From NCBI GenBank assembly GCA_036741695.1, contig DAINRU010000036.1, positions 1 to 20,878 of the forward strand: DNA of 20,878 nucleotides. The letters are read 5' to 3'. Origin of the DNA: JAFANK01 sp036741695 (GTDB taxonomy: Bacteria > Vulcanimicrobiota > Vulcanimicrobiia > Eremiobacterales > Eremiobacteraceae). Position 1 is the stretch's first letter; every line of letters starts with the position of its first letter. The translations under genes were made by a program, and so were the position numbers. Below, piece by piece: positions 13,104 through 20,878 of the stretch. The notes below the pieces were generated by a model. The model made no database searches, was not told the origin of the DNA, and saw nothing but the letters and a program-made list of their open reading frames with translations.

Positions 13104-16100
13104 TCACTCCCTGATGATAAGCGAGGACGTGCTCGTGCGCCCGAATTCCTCAGGCGCGTATTGCAGATGCACGTCGGCACCGGGCCATAGATACGTCCCC
13201 GGTGTCACCGAGCGCACCAGATAATGCATGCTGTAGACGCCCGCTTCCAGCCGCTGCCCGTAGGCGACCACGCGGTCCTTATAGATCGTCTGATAGTCGA
13301 TCTCCCAGCTATCGTCCATCGCCTCGAAGTATTGCGTTGACGTCTTGAAACTCGTATCCACGGCTTCCAACCCCGCGGGCAGTTCGTCCGTGATGACGAC
13401 GTGATCCACCGGATGGTCGGTGATGATCTCAAGGCCGATGTCAAAGATCTGGCCGGCACCCAGCGTCAGCGGATCCTGCGGCGCATTGAGCCCCATCTTC
13501 GCCAGCACTTGGTCTTTGTTCGCGGGCCGGATGAAGCGCGTGATGCGTAGCCCGTTGAGAGAGCCCGGTTGGTTGCCGGCCAAGCGATAGCTATACGCGA
13601 CAAGGTAATGCAGCTGGCCCTGGCCCGACTTGGACAAGACAATATCGCTCTTGTTGCGCGGCAGGCTAGCCATGGGCACGTTGCTCTGGCTGCTCGTCAC
13701 CTTGTAACCGCTGAACGTCACCGAAGACAGCGTGTTCGCGCCGAGCTTTGCGGTCGCCGAGAAGTTCGGTGGTTCGGGCTGCAACGCGCCATAGGCGATG
13801 AGCGCCCCGAGCGCTTGCGCGTTCTCGTACGAGTCGGACCACACACCGTTTTGCCGCAGCGCGAGCAGGCTGGACACGAGCTTGTCCAGGAGCTCAGGAT
13901 CCGCACGACGCGCGACGTAGAGCCGCAGCACCTGCGCTCGCATGACGGCCGGTGATTGGAGCCAGCCCCACTCTTCTGGATAGTTGATCGTCGCGTAGCG
14001 TCCGGTGATGTTGACGATCTCCAACAGCTTGTCGGCCATCGCGTTGGCTTCCGTGCGCCAGGCCGGGAAACGGAACAAATAGCGGGCGAGTTCCACCTGC
14101 CCGAGCAAATCGAAGCTGTCGCGTCGTGCGTAGATGTCCGACAGATAATCGTCGCGCGGCTCGCCCAGGTCGGCGAGCGCCATGAGGATGTCAAGCCGCA
14201 ACCGGCTCGTGCACGGCTCGATGCCGCAGGCGCCGGGATCCGCGAGGCGACGCACAAGATACGCCTTGACGTTTGCGATCATAGCCGGATCGACGCTGAC
14301 CCCCGATGCTTGCGCCGTGGCAAGCGACGCCGCCGCGTATGGCGTGATGAAGACGTCGGATTCGTGGAGCTGCGGGATCCAGGCGAACCCGCCGTCGGCT
14401 TGCTGCAGTTTCTTGAGTTGCGCGAGGGCATCAGCAGCTGTTTGGCGGGCGTCGAATGGGCCCAGCGACTGATCGTAGCGCTGTGCGAGCACCAGAAGGT
14501 CCGCGCTTGCCTGCAGGCGGCTTGCGGCCGGCTCGAGGAAGGGCAGGTCATTCTCGCTGACCGTACGCATCGCCGGAACGACGAGCTCCGGCAAGAGCGT
14601 GCTGGCGAGATCGACCTCCAGGCCCCCGCTGTCATCGACCACGTTCGGGGCGACATTGAGGGGAATCGTCACGGAGTCTGCGGTGACGCCCGATTCGACG
14701 ACCTGCTCCATGACGGACTGCGGCACACGCACGTCCAGCGGGACCTCAAAGGCATCACCCTGCGATCCGAGGCTGCTCCGGAAGGTGACGTGGGCCGTGC
14801 CAGCGCCCGTGGCCACCATCGGGAATCGAAACGCTTGCGTCTGCGTTCCAAGCGAGGCGGAAAGTCTCGTGGTCGTCGCTTGTGACCCATTGCCGGTGAA
14901 GGCGAGCGGCCCGGCGAGCGAGCCTGCGATGTCGAGATTGCCGGCGGCACCCGACAGGTTCGTCGCTATCAAGCCCGCTTGCATCGTATCGCCCGGCCGC
15001 ACGAATTGCGGCAAGAGCGCGTTTGTGACCAGCGGCTTTGAGACCACAAAGGTCGTATCGGCAAGGCCAAAGCGGAAATCGTTGCCCGTCGCGTTGCCGC
15101 CGGCAGCGACGGCGACCGCCATCACCCGCCAGGTCGTGAGATCGTCGGGCGTCGTGAATGTGAACTGCGCGTTGCCCGAAGCATCCGTATGCAGCGCACC
15201 ATTGTAGTAGGCCAGCGGCTGGAAATTCGTGCGCACGCGCGTGCTCGCAGCACCTGCCTCGAAACCGCCGCCATAGCCCCAGCCCTTCTGCAGCGGCGAC
15301 GGGATCTGTTGCAGGACGACGTCAGGCCGGTTGTCGGTGAAGGCGGTCGGTATTGGCTGTTGCGCGTACACGGTCTGCACGAGATCCGGAGGACGATATC
15401 CCGTCAGCTGCAGCACCGTCTCGTTGACGACCATGACCGCCACCTCACCAGCCGTGGCTTCGCCCCGTGCATCGCGCAACGTCAAGCGCACGGTTTGACG
15501 AGCGCCGGGTTGCAGCTTGGCGTGCAGCGGCGAAAGGGATACCTTCAAGTACTTGTCATCGACGTTGACGGAAAACGGCGCGAAACCGGCGCGCGCCAGG
15601 CTGTCGAGGGAGCCCGGCTGCACATGGCGCAGCGGCGGGCCCTGGCGGACGAGCACGGCTTGCACCGCGGCATTGGGCAGCATGTCGGCCGTGACGCGGA
15701 AGTGGACTTCGGGCGCGCTGCCGCTGACGGTCGTGATCTCGTGATAGAGCACCTTGTTGCGGATGACCGCGACGTACAGCTCGGCTCTTGGATACGGCGA
15801 TTGGATGAGCGCCGTCGCCGTGTCACCGATGCGATAGGTCGCCTTGTCGAGCTTGAGCTGCAAGACATTGCGGTCGAACGCTCCCCAGTCGACCTCACCC
15901 GGCCCCGTCACCCACACGGCGGAATCCGTCGCCGCCGCCTCATCCCGCGCACCCACGAAATTCGCCTGGATCCGATACGGCCCAGGCCGCGACGCCGTGA
16001 GCGACACGGTCAGCGGGCTGCCGATCGAGTCGACGTCCGCCGTGGCCACCGTTGTGTACTGGACGCTGTCCTGCTGGGTCTCGCCACCCTCGACCAGCTG

Positions 16101-18818
16101 CGCGGCGCTTGCGTACACCATCTGCTGGAGCTCCAGCCTGACCTCGCGCCGGCGAAGCGGTGCGCCTTGCGCGTCGGTCACGATGACCTTGATAGGAAGG
16201 GCCACGCCCGCTTTGGTCACCCAGGTGTTCTGCAACCCGATGAGCGCATCCGATGGCAGCACCGTGAACGATTTCGAGTCGGCAACCGAGAGATTGGAGA
16301 CATCGACCACCTGAGCATCGACGCGATAGGTCATGGGAAATGGGATATCTGAGCCGACCTTGACCGTCTGAGCGATCGTGCCGCTCGCGCCGAGCGTGTG
16401 CGCGGCCTGCAGCACGTCGCTCGTCGTCGAGGGCGGTTGCTCGGGCCAATACCACGAGCGGCCGAAGCTGAAGTCATCCCAGCCTTTGGGCGAGTACGAT
16501 GTCTGCGCACGCGTCACGTAGTAGCTCGCCTGGCCGCCCTCCACCGGCGAACCGAAAAGGTACTCCGCGGCTGCTCGAGCGTCGACGCTGTCCCCCGGAT
16601 AGGCGATGTCTTTGTCCAGCGTCAGCGTCACCTTGAAGTTGGGCGGCTTGAACTGCGCGACGCGGAAACCACCGACGATCTCGACACCGTTGTGGGACTT
16701 GGCGCTGATCGTGTAGTACCCGAGCGCCTGGTCTCCTTTGAGCGCGAGCTCAAGTGAGAACATGCCCAGCGCGTCGGTCGTGTGCACGCCGAGGTCGTGC
16801 TTGTCGCCATTGGGCCCTTCGAGCGACACGCGGTAGCGTGCTCCGCGATCTTGATGCAGCACACCATTTTGCAGATAATATGCGGCGCCCGTAAACCAGG
16901 CTTTCTCCCCAGGCTGGTAGAGCGCTCGATCCGAGTAGAGGGCACCGCGTGATTGCGGGCCACCGGTATCCCAGCTGACATCGATGCCATACCCCGAGCC
17001 GCTGAAGCTCTGCGTGCGCGCAAACGCCCAGTCCTGTCCCTCGCGAGCGATGGCGAGCAACGTCGGTCCGCCATAGCTGCCGACGTTGCCCTGGATGCAT
17101 CTGCCCATCGCACCCGCATCGAGCCAAAACGTTCCGGTCGCATCGGTCGTGCCGGTCGCACACGGTGATTGCGGCGGACCGCTTGCGTAGATCTTGGACG
17201 GATAGATCTCAACCGTCGCTCCCGCGACACGTGACCCATCGGAAAGATGCTGCACACGCACCAGTCCCTGCGTCGGGAACCACTGCGCGAAGACCCCGAG
17301 ATTGGTGAGTTGGATGAGCCCGTAGTATTCCTGCGTCGGCGAATTTTCGGTCTGGTTGGTCCGTGCGACCGCACCGTAGGCGAGCATGCCGGTTGTGGCG
17401 CCGAGTTTGTCGCGCAGCCCGACCACCGAGGTAGTCACTTGGTTGCGTGCGGCGTTGACCTGGACGGTCGGCCACGAGCTCTGCGCCGGCAGGAGCCCCG
17501 TGCCCGAGTTGCCGGGATACGCTGAATCCCAGTACACGAGATCTTGCGGCTGCACGGTCTTGTATACCACGGAGTACTGCTTGCCGGGCAGATTGACGGA
17601 CGCGATGTCGAGCTGCAGGTCGTCGTCAGCCGGGAAGATGTTCAATCCATCAGGCATCCAGAAGTTCGGCGTGAAGTCGCCGGTCGATAGCGTCGTCTGC
17701 ACCTGTTTGCCCAGTGTCTGACCGAAGACGTCTTTGACCCCTGGGCCGATGGTGATCGTGTAGGTGGTCGCCGGCCGCAGCCACGATTGACTGACATAGA
17801 CGTCCGTACTCGCGTCATCTGCTTGCCACAGGCCGGCCGTGCTCTGCGGTGTTGGCGAGATGCTCAAGTTCGACTGCACCGAATCCGCTACGAGCGGATT
17901 GTTGAAGGTGAGGCTCATCGAACCGCCGACGAAACGGCTGACGACTCTCGCGTCGCGCGCGAGACCGGCAAATGCGAGCGGCGCGTAGGTGCGGAAGACG
18001 CCCACGAATTTCTGGTTGCTCGGTATGTTACCGCGAGCGGGCCGCAGCCCCGGCGTGATGACCAGATGATATAGCGTGGCCTTGGCCAGCGTCTGTTTGG
18101 GGACGATCCTGTACGGCCATCTCCGAGTCGATGCGTCATAGCTGAACTGCGGTTGGTCTTCATCGTCGGGTGGCGGCGTTTGCGATGCACCAACCGCGAC
18201 CGACAGCGGCACCGATACGTTTGTGTCCTGCGCGACAAGCGACACGTGATCTTGAAGCGACTGGAGATCCAGCTCGACGTTGGAGCGGAAACTCAGCGCC
18301 GGGATCAGTTGGAGCGGTGTGCCGCCGTCAGTGGGTAAGTCTGTGATGTCAATAGGTGCCGTCGTGAACGTCCAAGCCAAGTCGTGGGCCAGCGTGTGAC
18401 CGGCGAGATCGGTAAGTCCGGCTTTGACCGTCACGCGCACGCGAGTCGCAAGCGGCAGCGCCGCATCCTGTTGGAAGCCCACCATGCGCGGGGTGAGAAA
18501 GCGGAATCGCCCGGGCAGCTGCGGATCGATGACGAACTGCGCAAGCTTGGCTTGCTGCGCCGGATCTTCGATCGCTTGCAGCGGGATGAGCGGATCGCGG
18601 AAGATGATGCGGATCTGCGCGAGCGTCTTGACTTCGCCTCGCGGGCTGATCTGCACGATCCAGTTCTGCACGGTGGGCGAGGGAAGCGGCGAGACGTCGG
18701 GCAAGGCCGTCGGCACGGTGCCGCCCTTGCCGATGCCGCAGCCGGAGGCGACGCAGATCGTGGCTGCGACAAACGAGAAATACAGCAGTGCCAGAGCTGC
18801 CCGCTGCACGAGTCGCAT
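13104..18818 (-). CDS. Alpha-2-macroglobulin family lipoprotein lacking the thioester residues
   Basis: A 1904-residue envelope protein of the bacterial alpha-2-macroglobulin family, periplasmic protease traps. The N-terminus is a lipoprotein signal (hydrophobic 7-25, then ASGC with Cys27 as the lipidated residue). An N-terminal Ig-like part includes LTLDKDIAYPGDSV-type and RGALYSDRALYQPGEKAW MG-domain signatures. The alpha-2-macroglobulin core segment near residues 1210-1320 contains TWRVMAVAVAAGG and VSKPLVTNALLPQFVRPGD. The toroid-type thioester domain spans about residues 1415-1680. Where thioester members have CLEQ, this protein has FLEP (Phe1427, Glu1429, Pro1430), so no thioester can form. 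The C-terminus ends EEFGRTSTSS. ATG 18818 has AGGAGG (complement of 18825-18830) 6 bases upstream. It is longer than E. coli YfhM (about 1650). It diverges from the PBP1C gene, the classic partner. Confidence 0.92.
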   Translation of the reverse strand: MRLVQRAALALLYFSFVAATICVASGCGIGKGGTVPTALPDVSPLPSPTVQNWIVQISPRGEVKTLAQIRIIFRDPLIPLQAIEDPAQQAKLAQFVIDPQLPGRFRFLTPRMVGFQQDAALPLATRVRVTVKAGLTDLAGHTLAHDLAWTFTTAPIDITDLPTDGGTPLQLIPALSFRSNVELDLQSLQDHVSLVAQDTNVSVPLSVAVGASQTPPPDDEDQPQFSYDASTRRWPYRIVPKQTLAKATLYHLVITPGLRPARGNIPSNQKFVGVFRTYAPLAFAGLARDARVVSRFVGGSMSLTFNNPLVADSVQSNLSISPTPQSTAGLWQADDASTDVYVSQSWLRPATTYTITIGPGVKDVFGQTLGKQVQTTLSTGDFTPNFWMPDGLNIFPADDDLQLDIASVNLPGKQYSVVYKTVQPQDLVYWDSAYPGNSGTGLLPAQSSWPTVQVNAARNQVTTSVVGLRDKLGATTGMLAYGAVARTNQTENSPTQEYYGLIQLTNLGVFAQWFPTQGLVRVQHLSDGSRVAGATVEIYPSKIYASGPPQSPCATGTTDATGTFWLDAGAMGRCIQGNVGSYGGPTLLAIAREGQDWAFARTQSFSGSGYGIDVSWDTGGPQSRGALYSDRALYQPGEKAWFTGAAYYLQNGVLHQDRGARYRVSLEGPNGDKHDLGVHTTDALGMFSLELALKGDQALGYYTISAKSHNGVEIVGGFRVAQFKPPNFKVTLTLDKDIAYPGDSVDARAAAEYLFGSPVEGGQASYYVTRAQTSYSPKGWDDFSFGRSWYWPEQPPSTTSDVLQAAHTLGASGTIAQTVKVGSDIPFPMTYRVDAQVVDVSNLSVADSKSFTVLPSDALIGLQNTWVTKAGVALPIKVIVTDAQGAPLRRREVRLELQQMVYASAAQLVEGGETQQDSVQYTTVATADVDSIGSPLTVSLTASRPGPYRIQANFVGARDEAAATDSAVWVTGPGEVDWGAFDRNVLQLKLDKATYRIGDTATALIQSPYPRAELYVAVIRNKVLYHEITTVSGSAPEVHFRVTADMLPNAAVQAVLVRQGPPLRHVQPGSLDSLARAGFAPFSVNVDDKYLKVSLSPLHAKLQPGARQTVRLTLRDARGEATAGEVAVMVVNETVLQLTGYRPPDLVQTVYAQQPIPTAFTDNRPDVVLQQIPSPLQKGWGYGGGFEAGAASTRVRTNFQPLAYYNGALHTDASGNAQFTFTTPDDLTTWRVMAVAVAAGGNATGNDFRFGLADTTFVVSKPLVTNALLPQFVRPGDTMQAGLIATNLSGAAGNLDIAGSLAGPLAFTGNGSQATTTRLSASLGTQTQAFRFPMVATGAGTAHVTFRSSLGSQGDAFEVPLDVRVPQSVMEQVVESGVTADSVTIPLNVAPNVVDDSGGLEVDLASTLLPELVVPAMRTVSENDLPFLEPAASRLQASADLLVLAQRYDQSLGPFDARQTAADALAQLKKLQQADGGFAWIPQLHESDVFITPYAAASLATAQASGVSVDPAMIANVKAYLVRRLADPGACGIEPCTSRLRLDILMALADLGEPRDDYLSDIYARRDSFDLLGQVELARYLFRFPAWRTEANAMADKLLEIVNITGRYATINYPEEWGWLQSPAVMRAQVLRLYVARRADPELLDKLVSSLLALRQNGVWSDSYENAQALGALIAYGALQPEPPNFSATAKLGANTLSSVTFSGYKVTSSQSNVPMASLPRNKSDIVLSKSGQGQLHYLVAYSYRLAGNQPGSLNGLRITRFIRPANKDQVLAKMGLNAPQDPLTLGAGQIFDIGLEIITDHPVDHVVITDELPAGLEAVDTSFKTSTQYFEAMDDSWEIDYQTIYKDRVVAYGQRLEAGVYSMHYLVRSVTPGTYLWPGADVHLQYAPEEFGRTSTSSLIIRE

Positions 18819-18849
18819 TCCTTGCCTCCTGCGACTCGCTTTTTGCACG

Positions 18850-18881
18850 TTTGAAGCAGCGGACCTTTGAAGCAACGGACC
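18850..18881. repeat. Tandem 16-bp direct repeat
   Basis: TTTGAAGCAGCGGACC (18850-18865) is followed directly by TTTGAAGCAACGGACC (18866-18881), 15 of 16 bases identical. The second copy runs into the hairpin left arm. It could be a pair of transcription factor sites or part of a dispersed intergenic element. Confidence 0.8.
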
Positions 18882-18893
18882 TTTAGGTCCGTT
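18874..18893. repeat. Perfect 8-bp hairpin before the PBP1C start
   Basis: AACGGACC (18874-18881), loop TTTA, GGTCCGTT (18886-18893). The stem extends by two further pairs (GC at 18872-18873 with GC at 18895-18896) across a one-base bulge, ending directly at the ATG at 18897. On the + strand mRNA it would occupy the whole ribosome-binding zone of that ATG. Confidence 0.75.
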
Positions 18894-18896
18894 TGC

Positions 18897-20878
18897 ATGA
18901 ACCCGCCCCACGTGCCCGAACTTCCCGCCATGACGCACTTGCGCCGCAGCGCGCTCGCCCTCACCGCACTGGCCGCGGTTGTCGTAGCTGTGCGCCTGGC
19001 GCCCTACCTAGCGCCCATCCGCGCGGCCGATCTCGTCCAGCACCAACAGGCGGTGGAATTCACCGACCGCAATGGCCTGCCGCTTGGGACGCTGCTCACT
19101 CGCGATCAGGAGCACACGGTCGCCGTGCCGCTCTCGGCCGTGGCGCCCTGCTTTGTGCAGGCGATCGTCGCGGCCGAAGACAGCCGCTTCGCACGGCACG
19201 GGCCCGTCGATTATCTCGCCATGGCACGAGCCGGTTGGCAGGCGGTTCGCTCGCGCCACGTGGTCAGCGGCGCCTCCACCATCAGCATGCAGCTGGCGCG
19301 GATGGTCCGCCCGTCCCCGAGCACGATCGCCGGCAAGCTCATCCAGATCTGGACGGCCTGGCGCATCGCAGCGGGCATGGATCGCGACGAGATCCTGGCC
19401 GCGTACGTCAATCGAATCCCCATGGGCAGCAACATCTATGGGGTGGAGGCGGCCTCTCGCACTTATCTCGGCGTGCCGGCGGCCGAGCTTGACCTTGCGC
19501 AAGCCAGCCTGCTCGCCGGCATCCCTAACGACCCGACCGGGCTTTACCCCTACGAACGCTGGAGTGCCTTGAAAGACCGTCAGCGCTACGTGCTCGCGCG
19601 CATGCGCAAAGACGGCTACATCACAGCCGGCCAGGCGAGGCGGGCTGCTGCCGAAGAGATAAGCCTGCGGCCGCGCAGCCAAGGCATCATCGCCGCCCCG
19701 CATTTCCTCTTCTGGCTTGCGGACCAGCTGCCCGATGGCACGGCCCAGGTCCGGACGACGATCGACCGCGGCTTGCAGCAGTTCGTGCAGGCGCAGGTCG
19801 TCCAGGTCGTGAGCTCGCTTGCAGCGCGTAACGTCCGCCACGCCGCAGTCCTCGTCGTCGATAACCACACAGGCCAGGTCCTTGCCTACGTCGGGTCGCC
19901 CGACTACTTCTCCGAAGCGCACTTGGGCAGAAACGACGGCGTTCAAGCACTACGACAGCCGGGATCGGCTCTCAAGCCCTTCCTCTATGAGCTCGCGCTT
20001 GAGAACCGCACGATCCAGCCGAACACCATCCTCGCCGACGTGCCCGCGCACTACGCGATTCCGGGCGGACTGCTCTATAGCCCGGTCGACTATAACGGGA
20101 GCTACCAAGGCCCGGTGCGCGTGCGCCTCGCGCTGGCTGATTCGCTCAACGTGCCCGCGGTGCGCGTCCTCTCGATGGTGGGTGTGGGGCAGTTTCTCAA
20201 CCGCCTCCACACGCTTGGCTTCACCCACCTCACGCACCAACCCGACTATTACGGGCTTGGTCTCACGCTCGGCGGAGGCGAGGTCAGTCTGTGGGAACTG
20301 ACGCGCGCCTACGTGGCACTTGCGCGTGGCGGACACTCGATCGATCTCGCACCGATCATTGGCGCTCCGCAACCTCCAGGCGATGGAGCTGTTGGGCCCG
20401 ACCGCTTCGTCGGGGAGCCTGTGGCATGGGAACTCGTCACGGACATCCTGAGCGACTCCCATGCGCGGGCCAAAGCGTTCGGCATCGGCTCGCTCTTGGA
20501 TCTGCCGTTCCCGGCTGCGGTGAAGACAGGTACCTCGTCGGATTTCAGAGACACGTGGACCGTCGGTTTCTCAAGCGACTACACGGTCGGGGTGTGGGTC
20601 GGCAATTTCAATGGTGACCCCATGCGCTCTGTCTCAGGAGTGACGGGTGCAGCTCCCATCTGGAACCGCATCATGCTCCATCTGCACGAAGACCACGAAC
20701 CGCGGCCCTTCCCGCCGCCACGCGGCTTGCAACTGGAACCGATCTGCTCGACGACGGGCCTGCGTCCGGACGCCAGTTGCTCTAGCGTCGTCTACGAGTA
20801 TCTGTATCCGCAAGATATGGCCGCTTACCTGGAACCCCAATCGCGCGGGGCTCTGCCGCGCGAGTACGACGAGTGGGT
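18897..20878 (+). CDS. pbpC: Penicillin-binding protein 1C, peptidoglycan glycosyltransferase/transpeptidase (3' end cut by window)
   Basis: The frame stays open from 18897 to the window end (660 complete codons), encoding a bifunctional class A PBP at the inner membrane. One membrane helix lies near residues 15-32. The GT51 domain has AAEDSRFARHG with catalytic Glu94, GASTISMQLARM, and the ILAAYVNRIPMGSNIYGVEAA region. The transpeptidase domain has SALK (Ser357, Lys360), SLN (416-418) and KTGTSSD (543-545), all intact. The C-terminal part with two Cys (PICSTTGLRPDASC) matches the PBP1C-specific tail domain. The start is uncertain: the ATG at 18897 lies against a hairpin with no good ribosome site, and an ATG at 18930 (MTHLRRS) would still keep the membrane helix. 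PBP1C genes commonly sit beside alpha-2-macroglobulin genes, as here. Confidence 0.93.
   Translation, partial: MNPPHVPELPAMTHLRRSALALTALAAVVVAVRLAPYLAPIRAADLVQHQQAVEFTDRNGLPLGTLLTRDQEHTVAVPLSAVAPCFVQAIVAAEDSRFARHGPVDYLAMARAGWQAVRSRHVVSGASTISMQLARMVRPSPSTIAGKLIQIWTAWRIAAGMDRDEILAAYVNRIPMGSNIYGVEAASRTYLGVPAAELDLAQASLLAGIPNDPTGLYPYERWSALKDRQRYVLARMRKDGYITAGQARRAAAEEISLRPRSQGIIAAPHFLFWLADQLPDGTAQVRTTIDRGLQQFVQAQVVQVVSSLAARNVRHAAVLVVDNHTGQVLAYVGSPDYFSEAHLGRNDGVQALRQPGSALKPFLYELALENRTIQPNTILADVPAHYAIPGGLLYSPVDYNGSYQGPVRVRLALADSLNVPAVRVLSMVGVGQFLNRLHTLGFTHLTHQPDYYGLGLTLGGGEVSLWELTRAYVALARGGHSIDLAPIIGAPQPPGDGAVGPDRFVGEPVAWELVTDILSDSHARAKAFGIGSLLDLPFPAAVKTGTSSDFRDTWTVGFSSDYTVGVWVGNFNGDPMRSVSGVTGAAPIWNRIMLHLHEDHEPRPFPPPRGLQLEPICSTTGLRPDASCSSVVYEYLYPQDMAAYLEPQSRGALPREYDEW

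Larger units (their letters stand above)
18819..18896. promoter_or_regulatory. Divergent intergenic region between macroglobulin and PBP1C genes
   Basis: This 78-base gap must contain the promoters of both divergent genes. It contains the macroglobulin Shine-Dalgarno (- strand, 18825-18830), a tandem 16-base repeat (18850-18881) and a hairpin (18874-18893) that ends just before the first ATG of the PBP1C frame. No standard -35/-10 pair is evident. Confidence 0.45.

Noticed and set aside
13956..14885. 309-codon + strand frame opposite the macroglobulin thioester-domain region
   Set aside because: Antisense shadow; the - strand frame carries the conserved domain.
15189..16352. Long open frame (387 codons) on the + strand inside the macroglobulin gene
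   Set aside because: It is antisense to a well-supported domain-bearing gene, has an Arg/His-rich composition typical of GC-rich shadow frames, and shows no recognisable domain or ribosome site.
18819..18938. Macroglobulin start at 18938
   Set aside because: It would place 40 unrelated residues before the lipoprotein signal; the ATG at 18818 has AGGAGG at 6 bases and begins the signal peptide.

Overview
The window is high-GC, densely coded bacterial chromosome. Thirteen complete genes lie between two genes cut by the window edges: selB at the left and a class A penicillin-binding protein at the right. I see no rRNA, tRNA, CRISPR array, insertion sequence or phage gene. A lipoprotein alpha-2-macroglobulin beside a PBP1C-type peptidoglycan synthase points to a diderm (outer-membrane) bacterium, and selB shows a selenocysteine-decoding lineage. 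The gene mix resembles uncultured phyla such as Eremiobacterota/Vulcanimicrobiota, but that placement is a guess without a search.

Region 1 (1-4532, + strand): selB, a UPF0718/COG0701-type permease, an EamA/DMT-family transporter and a PaaI-like hotdog thioesterase, with gaps of 31, 12 and 10 bases, probably one transcript. It ends in a 12-bp perfect hairpin shared with the convergent sulfurtransferase gene.

Region 2 (4542-6997): two divergent sulfur-transfer genes. On the - strand is a two-domain thiosulfate/3-mercaptopyruvate sulfurtransferase. On the + strand is a CstB-like fusion of a persulfide dioxygenase-type metallo-beta-lactamase domain, a cysteine-less rhodanese domain and an active rhodanese domain.

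Region 3 (6994-8742, - strand): a membrane sensor-like protein (PDZ-like domain, several membrane helices, GAF domain, no kinase or output domain). It converges on the CstB-like gene with overlapping stop codons and diverges from the next operon.

Region 4 (8870-12133, + strand): a tightly packed operon of an exported DsrE-like protein, a TauE/SafE-type anion exporter, a single-domain rhodanese, a TsdA-type diheme thiosulfate dehydrogenase and a COG2316-like HD-domain protein. msrA follows after a 78-base gap with its own ribosome binding site. Regions 2 and 4 together look like a sulfane-sulfur handling and thiosulfate oxidation locus: persulfide to sulfite or thiosulfate (CstB-like), sulfur transfer (rhodaneses), anion export (TauE), and oxidation of thiosulfate to tetrathionate outside the cytoplasm (TsdA). 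It resembles the staphylococcal cst operon in content but adds tsdA and an exported DsrE-like protein. No SQR and no CsoR/CstR-type repressor is seen.

Region 5 (12690-20878): a small coiled-coil protein and a 1904-residue alpha-2-macroglobulin lipoprotein on the - strand, divergent from a PBP1C gene that runs off the right edge. The macroglobulin has lost the thioester Cys and Gln. A tandem 16-bp repeat and a strong hairpin sit between the two divergent genes.
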